A stretch of 64,000 nt of DNA from Hyphomicrobiales bacterium (GCA_900470805.1 UCCA01000020.1:62001-126000); one strand, 5' to 3'; counted from the stretch's first letter, positions 25,252 through 34,476 are shown. Program-made: numbers and translations. Notes: generated from the letters alone by a model not told the origin.

Positions 25252-26184
25252 ATGCAGTTGCCCATTCGAAGCATCGTTGTGTTTCATGCTGCGGCGAGAT
25301 CCGGCAGCATCACCAAGGCGGCTGAGGAACTGAGAGTGACGCCCTCGGCGGTTACGCAGCAAATTCAATCGCTGGAACTGCAACTCGGCGTGACGCTCAT
25401 GAATAAAATGGGGCGAGGGGTGGTGCTGACGGAGGCCGGCGAACGATATTTCGAAATGATAACCGACGAGATCGAACGCATCGCCGATGCCACCAACACG
25501 ATCAAAGGGCACCGCTCGGTCACGACCCTCAACATCCGGGCGACGCCGACCTTGTCCAACAAATGGCTGCTGCCGCGGCTTCGGCCCTTCCTCGACGCTC
25601 ATCCGGAAATCGAGCTGCGCGTTGATGGAACCAACGAGCCGACCGATTTCAATCGGGAGCTTGTCGATGTCGAGATACGGCACGGCGATGGACGTTGGCC
25701 AGGCCTGTTCGTCGAAGGCCTTGTGGAGGAGAATTTCATTCCGGTGAGTGCTCCGGAAATTGCGGCGGCGGCGAGCTTGAGCCCGGAACAGGTGACGAAG
25801 CATCGTCTCATTCATTCCGTGAAATCACGAGCTCAATGGCCTCAGTGGTTCAAGGAGGCCGGAGTCAATCACGATTTCCGCTGGTCACGCGTGATGTTCG
25901 ACCGAAGCCATATGGCGATCGACGCCGCTTGCGATGGCATAGGCATCGCGCTGGAGAGCGAACTGATGATGTGGAAAGAGCTCAGCGAAGGCCGGCTCGT
26001 TTGCCCCGTGGTGTCGCCCCCGCGTATTGCGTTGACAACGCAATGGATTGTTTGCCCTCGCGATCATCTCCGGCACCGGAAGGTGAAGGTCTTTCTCGAC
26101 TGGCTGAGGGCCGAGCGAGACCATTGGCTTGCAAAACAGAGTGGTTGCTTTCTGCCGATAGATCCCGGTTCCGCAGTCAGCTAA
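25252..26184 (+). CDS. LysR-family transcriptional regulator (GcvA-like)
   Basis: 310 residues. The N-terminal winged helix-turn-helix reads SIVVFHAAARSGSITKAAEELRVTPSAVTQQIQSLE (about residues 6-41), followed by the linker helix and a periplasmic-binding-fold effector domain with LNIRATPTLSNKWLLPRL, typical of the GcvA subgroup. It is divergent from the sugar ABC/lactonase operon and so probably controls it, perhaps also the TRAP operon; the ligand would be the sugar or a breakdown product. Its end overlaps the convergent MFS gene by four bases. Confidence 0.92.
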   Translation: MQLPIRSIVVFHAAARSGSITKAAEELRVTPSAVTQQIQSLELQLGVTLMNKMGRGVVLTEAGERYFEMITDEIERIADATNTIKGHRSVTTLNIRATPTLSNKWLLPRLRPFLDAHPEIELRVDGTNEPTDFNRELVDVEIRHGDGRWPGLFVEGLVEENFIPVSAPEIAAAASLSPEQVTKHRLIHSVKSRAQWPQWFKEAGVNHDFRWSRVMFDRSHMAIDAACDGIGIALESELMMWKELSEGRLVCPVVSPPRIALTTQWIVCPRDHLRHRKVKVFLDWLRAERDHWLAKQSGCFLPIDPGSAVS

Positions 26185-27386
26185 ACCAGAATCCGCGCCT
26201 TCTCCTGTTCTCCCTCGACGTCGGCGGCCACCGGAGCGTCGGCGATCTTGCGGCCCGGCAGGGATTTGATCGAGAAGAGCGCGTAGATGATCAGCGGCAG
26301 GCAGATGAGGTAGGCGATGCGCATGCCGGCGTAGTCGGCGATGAAGCCAAGCAGCGGCGGCGCCAGGAAGAAGACGACGAAGGACATCTGCGCGACGGCG
26401 GCGACATTGATATGCGTTGGCCTGTCGGTGCGCTGCGCCGCCGCCGAAACCGTCAGCGGATAGACGGCGCTGCAGCCGGCGCCCATCAGGCTGAAGCCGA
26501 GCAGGGCTACAAAGGGATGCGGCGCGACCCAGACCGCAAGCACGCCGGCGGCTGCAAGCAGTAGCAGCACGGTGGCAACAGCGCGCGCGCCAAAACGATC
26601 GACCTGCGGATCGACCAGCAGGCGGGCGGCAGCCATGAAGAAGGTGAAGGCGGTCAGTCCCAGTCCGCCGATGAACGGTTCCGACGCAAAGACGTCGCGC
26701 ATGTAGATTGCCGACCAGTCGATGCCGGCGCCTTCGATCAGGAAGGCGGCGATGCCGATGCCGCAAAGCGGCAGCAGGCTCGCCGTGGGCAGGGCGATCA
26801 GCGGTGCCTTCTCCTCATGCTCGTGGGTCACCCTTGCCGGGGTGTTGCGCATGCCTGAGATGATCCAGGTGCCGACAATCAGGACGAAGGCGAATGTCAC
26901 GCCGAGGTGGATATGCATCGGCACGCCGGCCTGCCTGATGGCGGAGGCGGCGAGCGCGGTCAGGAAGAAGCCGAGGCTCCAGAAACCGTGCGCGCGGTTC
27001 ATCACGCCGCGACCAAGCTGCGCCTCGATACGATCGATCTCGACGTTGAGATTGATTTCGAGAGATCCGGCAAGCAGCCCTTCGAGAACGAGGATGAGGA
27101 ACACCAATGGCGCGCTCGAGAGCCACGGAACGGTGGCCAACAGGGCGGAGGTGCCGAGCACGGTGATGAACGCCGTGGTGCGGGCGCCCAGGCGCTCGAT
27201 AATCGGCGAGGCGAAAGTCAGAGCGGTGAGCGCGCCGATGGCTGCGCCAATCAATGTCAGGCCGAGCTCCGAGCGATCGACGCCCAGCGCCATTTGCAGA
27301 TCCGGCATGCGGGCCAGAAGGGCGCCCATCGAAACGGCGAAAAGAAAGAAGCAAGCGTAGATTCGGTGCTGCGGCGCGAGCTGCAT
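26181..27386 (-). CDS. MFS transporter, 12 TM
   Basis: A 401-residue major-facilitator membrane protein. Twelve hydrophobic helices are visible, with a short A-loop after the second helix (FASPIIERLGARTTAF) and a break in the centre near GMRNTPARVTHEHEEKAP. It resembles the FucP/YbjJ-type sugar or drug transporters, but the substrate is unclear. ATG 27386 with GGAG upstream is preferred; a frame to 27455 has no site. It converges with the LysR gene. The 275-base gap to 27662 carries no other gene. Confidence 0.88.
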   Translation of the reverse strand: MQLAPQHRIYACFFLFAVSMGALLARMPDLQMALGVDRSELGLTLIGAAIGALTALTFASPIIERLGARTTAFITVLGTSALLATVPWLSSAPLVFLILVLEGLLAGSLEINLNVEIDRIEAQLGRGVMNRAHGFWSLGFFLTALAASAIRQAGVPMHIHLGVTFAFVLIVGTWIISGMRNTPARVTHEHEEKAPLIALPTASLLPLCGIGIAAFLIEGAGIDWSAIYMRDVFASEPFIGGLGLTAFTFFMAAARLLVDPQVDRFGARAVATVLLLLAAAGVLAVWVAPHPFVALLGFSLMGAGCSAVYPLTVSAAAQRTDRPTHINVAAVAQMSFVVFFLAPPLLGFIADYAGMRIAYLICLPLIIYALFSIKSLPGRKIADAPVAADVEGEQEKARILV

Positions 27387-27661
27387 GGGGTGTCTCCGAT
27401 GGGCATGCGCAGAACGGCGCTGATATATCGTAGGTTTGTGAGCCTGCGGATACAATCGAAAATAAGTTCTTTACGTGCAAAGTGTATCGAAACTACCGTA
27501 TAGGTTAGTATTTTCCGGGACGGATCGACATCCGCATATGCGAGGACGCGGTGCGATGGCGAAGAAACCGTTTTGATTGATCGTCGGAGCCGCTTGCATT
27601 CCGGTATCGTGTGCTGATCTGATCGCGCTACCAATGCTTCCTCTAAACAAGAGTCGCCTGC

Positions 27662-28426
27662 ATGAAGCTGTCTGCCTGCATCGAATGGCTATTTGCCGAG
27701 GAAGCCGGGAATTTCGCGGATCGCATCCGTCTGGCGCACAGCCATGGCGTCGAGGCGGTGGAGTTCTGGCGATGGACCAATAAGGATATCGGCAGCATTG
27801 AATGGGCGCTGAGCGAAACCGGGGTCGAGCTGGCCAGCTTCGTCGCCGAGCCGATGATCGCGCTCACCGATCGGGCCAATCGAGCGGCCTTCATCGAGGG
27901 GCTCAAGCGCTCCGTCGAGGTGGCGCGGCGGCTTGGGGCGCGTACGTTGATTGCCCAGGCGGGCGACGATCTCGCGGGAAGGACGCGCGAGGAGCAGAGG
28001 ACGGCGCTGACCGAGACGCTGACGCAAGCCGGCGCCGTGCTCGAGGGCAGCGGCGTTCGCCTCGGCGTCGAGCCTTTGAACACGCTGATCGACCACGTCG
28101 GCTATTTCCTGGGGTCGACGCGCGAGGGGCTTGACGTCGCCAGGGATACGGGCCGGCCGGAAATCGGCATCATTTACGATATCTATCACTCCGCTGTCAT
28201 GGGCGAGGCTACGGCCGAGGTCATCGGGGACGATATCGACAGGGTGTTTCATGTGCACATCGCCGATCATCCCGGCCGAAACGAACCCGGCAGCGGCGCG
28301 ATCGATCTGAAGCCGCGTGTCGACTGGCTTGTCGCCAGCGGTTACTCGGGCGCACTCGGGTTGGAGTATCGGCCGACGCAACCGAGTGCGCTGACTATTG
28401 CCGCGACGCGGCAATTGCTCGGCTGA
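27662..28426 (+). CDS. Hydroxypyruvate isomerase-like TIM-barrel protein (Hyi family)
   Basis: A 254-residue sugar-phosphate-isomerase/epimerase-fold protein (AP endonuclease-2 type). Start KLSACIEWLFAE matches the hydroxypyruvate isomerase opening. Metal and catalytic acids are in GVEPLNTLIDHVGYFL (about residues 138-153), IIYDIYHSAVMGE and GLEYRPTQP near the end. Hyi interconverts hydroxypyruvate and tartronate semialdehyde; the beta-hydroxyacid dehydrogenase at 15876 could take the product, but the genes are 11 kb apart, so a link is speculation. No ribosome site stands out. Confidence 0.85.
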   Translation: MKLSACIEWLFAEEAGNFADRIRLAHSHGVEAVEFWRWTNKDIGSIEWALSETGVELASFVAEPMIALTDRANRAAFIEGLKRSVEVARRLGARTLIAQAGDDLAGRTREEQRTALTETLTQAGAVLEGSGVRLGVEPLNTLIDHVGYFLGSTREGLDVARDTGRPEIGIIYDIYHSAVMGEATAEVIGDDIDRVFHVHIADHPGRNEPGSGAIDLKPRVDWLVASGYSGALGLEYRPTQPSALTIAATRQLLG

Positions 28427-28560
28427 AAAGAGCGCATTTTCCAGATTTCTCGTATAATGAGGCATTCCATTCCACCTTCGCACACCCCATCTAGCGCTGG
28501 TAAGAATGTTTTTTGCTATCCAAGCCAGAAGGTCGCGAGATATTCGCGGAGTTGATCGCC

Positions 28561-29787
28561 ATGCAATCCTTATCCAACCGGGTGTCGAAGGCGTCCGATC
28601 ACAGCGTCGGCTATTGGCCGAAGCAGCGGACGGCGAGCCTTGACTGGCTGGTGAACGAGACGCGCAACGAGCGGTTCATCGACAATATCCTGGTGCAACT
28701 GTGCGGACGCCTGCGGGAAGACGGTATTCCGGTCAGCAGAGCGACCATGCATTTCAGAACCCACCATCCGCAGTGGCTGGGCGCGCGCATTCTCTGGAAT
28801 ACCGGACTGACGGAAGCCAAGATCACGACCTTCGACTATGGAATCGAAAACACGCCACAGTTTCTGAGAAGCCCCGTCAACGAGATATTCAGCGGTGCGG
28901 TCGAGGTGCGGGAGAACCTTGAGTCGCTGAGCCCCGGCGATGGTCACGCCGAATTCTACGACGACCTGAAGCGTGAGGGCGTCACCGAGTATATCGCCTG
29001 GCCGATGGAGCACACTCTCGGCAAGCGCCATATCGTGACATTCTCCAGCGACCGGCCCGGCGGGTTTCTTGAGGAGCATGTCGCCTATCTCAAGGATCTG
29101 CTGCCGGTGCTGACGCTGGTGACCGAGATCCGGTTGAAAAACATCATGGCGCGGACGCTGCTGCAGACCTATGTCGGCCCGCATGCGAGCGAGCAGATCC
29201 TGGCGGGTGCGACGACGCGCGGCAGTGGCGCCACCGTTGAGGCGGCGATCCTGATCTGCGACCTGCGCGACTTCACGACGATCTCCGACCATTGGCCTCG
29301 CGACGACGTGATCGAGCTGTTGAATGCCTATTTCGACGCGATGTCGGAGCCGATCGAAAAGCATGGCGGCGAGATACTGAAGTTCATGGGCGACGGGATG
29401 CTGGCGATCTTTCCGCTAAGCAATCCTGATGCCTGCCGCAATCTGCTGTACGCGATCAAGGAGGCCGATGCGGCCATGACCGCGCTCAACGCCCGCAGCG
29501 AGCAGGAGGGACGCGAGGTGCTGCGCTATGGCATCGGCGTGCACGTGGGAGAGGTGATGTACGGCAATATCGGCTCGCGCCGACGGCTGGATTTCACCGT
29601 CATCGGCCCTGCCGTCAATGTCGCGTCGCGGCTTGAAAGCCTGACCAAGGAGATCAAGCGGCCTGTGCTTCTGTCCAAGGCGTTTGTCGAGATGGCTGGA
29701 TGCGAGACGAAGATGGACAGTCTCGGTGCGTTTCCGCTGCGAGGGCTGGGGGAACCCGTGGATGTGTTCGCGTTTGCTTTGCAATAG
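28561..29787 (+). CDS. Class III adenylate/guanylate cyclase
   Basis: 408 residues: an N-terminal domain of about 210 residues (GAF-like by size, not clearly recognised), then a cyclase catalytic domain. Metal Asp lies in ILICDLRDFTTISD (about residues 231-244), EILKFMGDGMLAIF contains the second metal Asp, and LDFTVIGPAVNVASRLE holds the base/ribose-binding Asn and Arg. It should make cAMP (possibly cGMP) in the cytoplasm; the Lys in EILKF and the Asp in LDFTV are the adenylate-type pair. ATG 28561 is preferred over the TTG at 28513, neither with a strong ribosome site. Confidence 0.85.
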   Translation: MQSLSNRVSKASDHSVGYWPKQRTASLDWLVNETRNERFIDNILVQLCGRLREDGIPVSRATMHFRTHHPQWLGARILWNTGLTEAKITTFDYGIENTPQFLRSPVNEIFSGAVEVRENLESLSPGDGHAEFYDDLKREGVTEYIAWPMEHTLGKRHIVTFSSDRPGGFLEEHVAYLKDLLPVLTLVTEIRLKNIMARTLLQTYVGPHASEQILAGATTRGSGATVEAAILICDLRDFTTISDHWPRDDVIELLNAYFDAMSEPIEKHGGEILKFMGDGMLAIFPLSNPDACRNLLYAIKEADAAMTALNARSEQEGREVLRYGIGVHVGEVMYGNIGSRRRLDFTVIGPAVNVASRLESLTKEIKRPVLLSKAFVEMAGCETKMDSLGAFPLRGLGEPVDVFAFALQ

Positions 29788-29938
29788 CTGAGAGGCGGAA
29801 TCCCGCTGGCTGCTTCATGTCTCGAATGCAGGTTGGTGGCGCGGGATAATTCCCGTCATGCGCGGAATTTTATTTGCAGACCTGGTGATCGGGCATAAAC
29901 CTTCGGAGGAGAACACCATCCTTCGGAGAGATTGAGTC

Positions 29939-31270
29939 ATGCCTGGTCCTTATGTCGTTCCCGTCCACGGCGATGAAGAGCTTCCCAAGGCATGCGACGT
30001 CGTGGTCATCGGCGGCGGTATCATCGGGGCATCGACGGCGCTTGAGCTGGCGGAGCGGGGACTGCGTGTGACGCTGTGCGAGAAGGGCGGTATCGGGCAC
30101 GAGCAGTCGAGCCGAAACTGGGGCTGGGTGCGGATCAGCATGCGCGATCCGCGGGAGGTGCCGCTGATGGCGGAATCGCTGCGTATCTGGGATGGCCTCG
30201 ATGCCCGAACTGGCCGCGATACAGGCTTCAAACGGGCCGGCATCATCTTCACCTGTGCCAACGAGAAGGAGCTGGCCGAGCACGATCGCTGGCGGTCCAA
30301 TCTGGAGGGATACCAGATCGAAAGCCGGATGCTGAGCGTTGGCGAATTCACCAATCTGTTTCCCGGTTCGAGGCTCGGCATGGCCGGCGCCCTCCACACG
30401 CCCGCGGATGGCCGCGCGGAGCCGCAGCGCGCCGCGCCGGCGATTGCCGAGGCCGCACGCGACAAGGGCGCGACTATTCTCACCGAATGCGCGGTGCGCG
30501 GCATCGAATTGTCCGCAGGGGCCATCAGTGGCGTCGTGACGGAGCGCGGTCCGATCGCCTGCCAGGCCGTGGTTCTTGCCGGCGGGGCGTGGTCCAGCCT
30601 GTTTTCCGGGCGCTTCGGCATCGATCTGCCGCAGCTCAAGGTGATGAACAGCGTTCTCAGGACAAAGCCGCTCGAAGGTGGACCGGAGCAGACCGTGTGG
30701 GCCAAGGACTTTGCCATCCGCAAGCGTCAGGATGGCGGCTATACGGTTGCGTCGGGCTACGACAACATCGTCGATATCGTGCCCGCCTCGTTCCGCTACG
30801 CCAAGGATTTTCTGCCGGCGCTGCGATCGGAGTGGAAGTCGCTGCTGTTCCGGTTCGGCGGCCGCTTCCTCGACGAGGCGCGCATTCCGCGCCACTGGTC
30901 GCTCGATGAGGCGAGCCCCTTCGAATATGACAGGGTGCTCGATCCCGTGCCTTCGAAGAAGCGGCAGGACAAGGCGCTGGCTGATCTGACGGCGGCGTTC
31001 CCGATCTTCGCCAAGGCTGAGATTGCGCAGCGCTGGGCCGGATATATCGATGTCACGCCGGACGCCGTTCCCGTCATCTCCGGCGTCGAATCGATCCCGG
31101 GCTTTCACATCGCAACCGGCTTCTCCGGCCATGGGTTCGGCATCGGACCGGCCGCCGGGCGGTTGATGGCGGATATTGTCACGGGCCGGCCGCCCATCGT
31201 CGATCCCACGGCCTTCAGGCTGTCGCGTTTCCGGGACGGATCGAAGATCGAGCTGATCAGCGGCGTTTGA
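29939..31270 (+). CDS. FAD-dependent amine/amino-acid oxidoreductase (DAO family)
   Basis: A 443-residue flavoprotein of the glycine/D-amino acid oxidase family. The dinucleotide motif CDVVVIGGGIIGASTALELAERG spans residues 20-42. It is followed by the subgroup motif SSRNWGWVRISMRDPREVPLM, and the C-terminal HIATGFSGHGFGIGPAAGRLMAD contacts FAD. Such enzymes oxidise amino acids, polyamines or N-methylated compounds with an electron acceptor; the substrate is not readable. It is the last host gene before attL; the gap to 31365 is empty. Confidence 0.9.
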   Translation: MPGPYVVPVHGDEELPKACDVVVIGGGIIGASTALELAERGLRVTLCEKGGIGHEQSSRNWGWVRISMRDPREVPLMAESLRIWDGLDARTGRDTGFKRAGIIFTCANEKELAEHDRWRSNLEGYQIESRMLSVGEFTNLFPGSRLGMAGALHTPADGRAEPQRAAPAIAEAARDKGATILTECAVRGIELSAGAISGVVTERGPIACQAVVLAGGAWSSLFSGRFGIDLPQLKVMNSVLRTKPLEGGPEQTVWAKDFAIRKRQDGGYTVASGYDNIVDIVPASFRYAKDFLPALRSEWKSLLFRFGGRFLDEARIPRHWSLDEASPFEYDRVLDPVPSKKRQDKALADLTAAFPIFAKAEIAQRWAGYIDVTPDAVPVISGVESIPGFHIATGFSGHGFGIGPAAGRLMADIVTGRPPIVDPTAFRLSRFRDGSKIELISGV

Positions 31271-31364
31271 TCGCCGCGAGGGTGAGAGGCGTTATTGCAA
31301 ACGCGGTCAAGCCAAGCGAGAACATTCCGCTGGCAGTCGTCGATGCATCTGATTGGAAAACCAA

Positions 31365-31386
31365 AGAGAAGTGGTACGCCCTAGGG
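31365..31386. other. attL (left copy of the 22-bp core repeat)
   Basis: Identical over 22 bases to 49006-49027, starting AGAGAAGTGGTACGCC and ending CTAGGG. The last 15 bases equal the reverse complement of the CCA-terminal end of tRNA-Glu. Confidence 0.9.
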
Positions 31387-31420
31387 ATGCATCACTTTTG
31401 AGCAAATTCAGGGGGTTAGT

Positions 31421-31482
31421 TCTGCTAACCTTCAAAAACCCCTCCATTGTAAACAAAAGCGAATTCTTTCTGTCTGCTAACC
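31421..31482. repeat. Arm-type repeats near attL
   Basis: TCTGCTAACC occurs at 31421-31430 and again at 31473-31482. The first copy is also half of an inverted repeat with GGTTAG at 31414-31419. The same decamer recurs near attR at 48940-48949. This arrangement suits arm-binding sites of the tyrosine integrase or its excision factor. Confidence 0.6.
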
Positions 31483-31501
31483 GTTTCGGAGGGCTTCTCT
31501 G

Positions 31502-31777
31502 ATGGCTGCAGGTATCGCTATCGACCATTGGTCCGAAATCGCCAGACGCCACGGCGTCGATTTGGCAGACCGCACCCGCGACTTGTATGACGTGATCGGC
31601 AGGGCCGGGACCGTCCCGCAAACGGCCTACCTCCATTTATTTGGCGATGAAGGGCCGAAGTTTGTGGAAGCGATCCGATCGATCCACCACACCCCCAGAG
31701 ACCGGGCCGAAACGCTCAAGCTGATCATGTACGATGCAGCCCTTGGCCGTTGGCGGGAGTTGATCAATGCCGAGTGA
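31502..31777 (+). CDS. Hypothetical phage protein, 91 aa
   Basis: Soluble 91-residue protein, not recognised; it contains WSEIARRHGVDLADRTRDLYDV and a C-terminal LKLIMYDAALGRWRELI helix. It is the first gene inside attL, overlapping the next gene by 11 bases (shared ATGCCGAGTGA), so the two are coupled. No ribosome site stands out beyond CGGAGGG further upstream. Confidence 0.6.
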   Translation: MAAGIAIDHWSEIARRHGVDLADRTRDLYDVIGRAGTVPQTAYLHLFGDEGPKFVEAIRSIHHTPRDRAETLKLIMYDAALGRWRELINAE

Positions 31778-32033
31778 CGCTCTCAGGGAAACCACGATCG
31801 AAACGGCCCGCACCGCCGCAGGTGTCATCATGTCGGGAGCGGTTCGGCGTCCCGTAGGATCTCGGAGAGCTTACAAGGATGCTGCAGCGCTGGAGCACCT
31901 TGCTGGCTTCAAGCGATGGCTGACCACTGATCATCCGGGCCGGATGGCTGACCTTGTGCCGGTCTTCGTGGTTACGCTCCGCAGCCGTTTGATCGCGCTC
32001 GAAGCGAAGACGCTGGACGCTGCCAACGACTGA
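31767..32033 (+). CDS. Hypothetical phage protein, 88 aa
   Basis: An 88-residue, mildly basic soluble protein (SGAVRRPVGSRRAYKDAAALEHLAGFKRWL) with no recognised domain. Coupled to the preceding gene by an 11-base overlap and followed by a strong GC hairpin. Confidence 0.55.
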   Translation: MPSDALRETTIETARTAAGVIMSGAVRRPVGSRRAYKDAAALEHLAGFKRWLTTDHPGRMADLVPVFVVTLRSRLIALEAKTLDAAND

Positions 32034-32046
32034 CCCGCAAATGAAA

Positions 32047-32069
32047 ACCCCCGGTTTGCAGCCGGGGGT
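32047..32069 (-). terminator. GC-rich hairpin terminator, best in the minus direction
   Basis: ACCCCCGG (32047-32054) pairs with CCGGGGGT (32062-32069) around TTTGCAG. Reading leftward, the stem is followed by TTTTC; rightward by TAATTA. It therefore suits leftward transcripts or both. It covers the first codons of a longer frame starting at 32041, which argues that the real gene starts later. Confidence 0.6.
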
Positions 32070-32118
32070 AATTACGTCGGCGGATAGGATAATAGAACAA
32101 TCCCGTCTTAGCCGATTG

Positions 32119-32132
32119 TGCAACAAATTGCA
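32119..32132. repeat. Palindromic 14-mer TGCAACAAATTGCA, copy 1
   Basis: TGCAA and TTGCA arms around CAAA. One of three exact copies in the element, here 23 bases before the ATG of the winged-helix gene. Confidence 0.7.
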
Positions 32133-32154
32133 ACAACTCGACAGAGATTGGTCA

Positions 32155-33099
32155 ATGATGATGAACAATACCGTTTCCGCTATTTTTGAAACCAAGGAAG
32201 AATTCAAGGCGTGGCGTCGGGGAAACAAGGGGCTTCATGACGCGCTCGAAAAGATCATATTTGCGTGGCGTTTCTCCTCCGCGAAGATTTCAGCCGAGCC
32301 TAACCGGGGCATGTGGGCTGTCTATGAGCATAAGGAATGGATGAAGAAAACCGGCCTGTCATACGATCAGGTGAAGCGGTATTTTAGTGCGCTGGAAAAG
32401 GCGGGACTGATCGAGCGTGAACGTCACCGCTGGGGCGGCAGCAACAATCTGACATGGGTCCGACCGACCGCCGTAGCACTCGATTTCATGAGCAATAGAC
32501 CACACGACAAGGACCGTTTGGGGACAGCCACCAAGGCCGTACAGAAGGCCAAGACTGCGCTCCCAGTTGCGCCGCCACTTGCGCTCCCAGACGCACCCCC
32601 ACTTGCGCTGTCCGATTACACTACCTTTCCCTTCCTTTCCAACAATACAACTAATCAACAGGCAGGTTTTTCTTCTTCATCCGAAGAAGGGAAGGGAAAG
32701 GCCGGGGAGAATGTAAAAACTGGTAGCACTGGGAACGTGGTAAAACTCAAGTTTCCCGTGAAGCCGGTTATCCCCGCGATCGAGCCCGAAGACGAATTCA
32801 AAGCGATAGCTGCGAAGCAGGAAGCCAAAAAGATCACCAAGCTGCAGATGCAGTTCCCCGTGATCGAAGGGCCGCATTACCCGACAGTGAAGCACCCCGC
32901 GCAATTCTATAGCTGGTCGCATTTCGCTAGCTGGTCAGAGGGGAAGCGTGCCGAGAAATACGCACGGTACAAAGAACTCATCACCAACTGGCAGGGCGGC
33001 AAGGCCGCAAAGGCGCTCCCGGCTGGCGACGTGTCAGATGAAGCATGGGCCAAGTTTCAGGAGTGGGTAAACACACCCGATGACGCTGCAGCCGGTTAG
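32155..33099 (+). CDS. Winged-helix DNA-binding phage protein (replication/regulation-like)
   Basis: 314 residues from ATG 32155 (three ATGs in series). The N-terminal half looks like a winged helix: MWAVYEHKEWMKKTGLSYDQVKRYFSALEKAGLIERERHRWGGSNNLTWVRPTAVAL (about residues 52-110), as in plasmid or phage replication and DnaD-like proteins. A Pro/Ala-rich linker follows, then a C-terminal part with FYSWSHFASWSEGKRAEKYARYKELI. The role is unproven; being alone at this end, it may be the only replication gene. A start at 32041 would lie inside a terminator hairpin. Confidence 0.65.
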   Translation: MMMNNTVSAIFETKEEFKAWRRGNKGLHDALEKIIFAWRFSSAKISAEPNRGMWAVYEHKEWMKKTGLSYDQVKRYFSALEKAGLIERERHRWGGSNNLTWVRPTAVALDFMSNRPHDKDRLGTATKAVQKAKTALPVAPPLALPDAPPLALSDYTTFPFLSNNTTNQQAGFSSSSEEGKGKAGENVKTGSTGNVVKLKFPVKPVIPAIEPEDEFKAIAAKQEAKKITKLQMQFPVIEGPHYPTVKHPAQFYSWSHFASWSEGKRAEKYARYKELITNWQGGKAAKALPAGDVSDEAWAKFQEWVNTPDDAAAG

Positions 33100-33204
33100 G
33101 GCCGTGGGCCGGATAGCCAACCACGCGCGCGCCTACGCGAAGATGCTTGCTGCCCCTAGGGCAATTATGTGCAAATTGGGCGTCACCTTCAAATCGGGTG
33201 GCGC

Positions 33205-34476
33205 ATGTTCGGCTTCGGAAAGAAACAGACAAGACAGGTAACGGCGGAAGAGACGCGTAGTCTCTCCAATCCGACCGAACTGGAATTCACGATCTTTGGC
33301 GCGACCCCCAGCGCTTCGGGCGTCGTCGTCTCGCCAATGACTGCCTTGGCCGTCCCCGCCGTTTCCGCTGGCGTCAAGGCCATTGCCGAAGCCGTTGGCA
33401 GTCTCCCCCTTCATGCCTACCGCCGCGCCGCTGACGGAAGCCGGGAACGCGACACCGATCACCCCGGCTTTGCGCTCCTCAATGGTGCTGCCAACCCGTG
33501 GACCATGGGAGGCCAGCTTCGCGAACTTCTGACCGCCGACGCCATCGCCTACGGCAACGGTTATGCTCAGATCGTCCGCGACGGGGGAGGCGAACCACGC
33601 GAACTTCACCGCCTCTTGCCGACCGCCGTCGCAATCGAGATCGACAGCGTCACTGGCGAACCGTCCTACCGAGTCCGTAGCGGCTCACAGACGCGTTTGC
33701 TGGCCTCCAAGGATATTCTCCACCTCCGCGCCCCTTCGCCGCTCTCCACGGACTCCGTAGCAGGGCGCTCTCCGCTGACCGAAGCCAGAGACGCGATCGG
33801 CCTTCTGATCGTCATGCAGCGTCACGCCAATCAGCTTTTTGCCAATGGTGGCCGTCCAAGCGGCATCTTGTCGTTTCCGCAGAAGTTGGGGAGCGAAGTC
33901 GCCAGACGCATCAAGGCCAGTTGGCAAGCCGCGACCACAGGCAGCAACGCGGGCGGCACGGCGGTTTTGGAAGAGGGCGGCGACTTCACGCCCCTGTCGT
34001 TCAACAGCGTGGATAGCCAGTTCCTCGAAATTTGGGCGCTCTCGATTACGGAAGTCGCTCGCGTGCTCCGTGTCCCGCCTGTCCTCCTCATGGACTACAG
34101 CCGGCAGACATGGGCCAACGCGGAAACGGGTGGCCAGCAGTTTCTAACCTACTCTCTTTCGCCTTGGCTTGGCCGCTGGGAAGCGGAAGTAACGTTGAAG
34201 CTGATCGCCCCCGAAGACCGGGCAACGCTCTTTGTGGAGCATCTGACAGACGCCTTGCTCAAGTCGGATTTTGCCAGCCGCGCCACCGCCTATTCCCAGT
34301 ATCGTGCCGCTGGCGTCATGACGGCCAATGAAGTCCGCGCCGGCCTCAATCTCCCGAAGTTACCGAACGGTGACATTCTCCAAAATCCCTACACGACCAC
34401 CGGCAAGCCCGACGCCAAGGCAGATCCGGCAACCACTCCCAAGACCGACGATCAGGATGACAAGACCGATGCATGA
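33205..34476 (+). CDS. Phage portal protein, HK97 family
   Basis: A 423-residue portal subunit: twelve copies form the ring at one capsid vertex through which DNA is packaged. The HK97/GTA-portal pattern is clear: VSAGVKAIAEAVGSLPLHAYRR, the GNGYAQIVRDGGGEPRELHRL segment, HLRAPSPLSTDSVAGRSPLTEARDAIGL, GRPSGIL and PPVLLMDYSRQTWANAETGGQQFLTYSLSPWL (about residues 290-322). ATG 33205 begins MFGFGKK. The gene overlaps the next one by eight bases. Unusually, terminase lies 7 kb downstream instead of just upstream. Confidence 0.95.
   Translation: MFGFGKKQTRQVTAEETRSLSNPTELEFTIFGATPSASGVVVSPMTALAVPAVSAGVKAIAEAVGSLPLHAYRRAADGSRERDTDHPGFALLNGAANPWTMGGQLRELLTADAIAYGNGYAQIVRDGGGEPRELHRLLPTAVAIEIDSVTGEPSYRVRSGSQTRLLASKDILHLRAPSPLSTDSVAGRSPLTEARDAIGLLIVMQRHANQLFANGGRPSGILSFPQKLGSEVARRIKASWQAATTGSNAGGTAVLEEGGDFTPLSFNSVDSQFLEIWALSITEVARVLRVPPVLLMDYSRQTWANAETGGQQFLTYSLSPWLGRWEAEVTLKLIAPEDRATLFVEHLTDALLKSDFASRATAYSQYRAAGVMTANEVRAGLNLPKLPNGDILQNPYTTTGKPDAKADPATTPKTDDQDDKTDA

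Noticed and set aside
29870..31132. 420-codon frame opposite the FAD oxidoreductase
   Set aside because: Arg/Ala/Gly-rich, no motif, and the plus strand has the full DAO family pattern.
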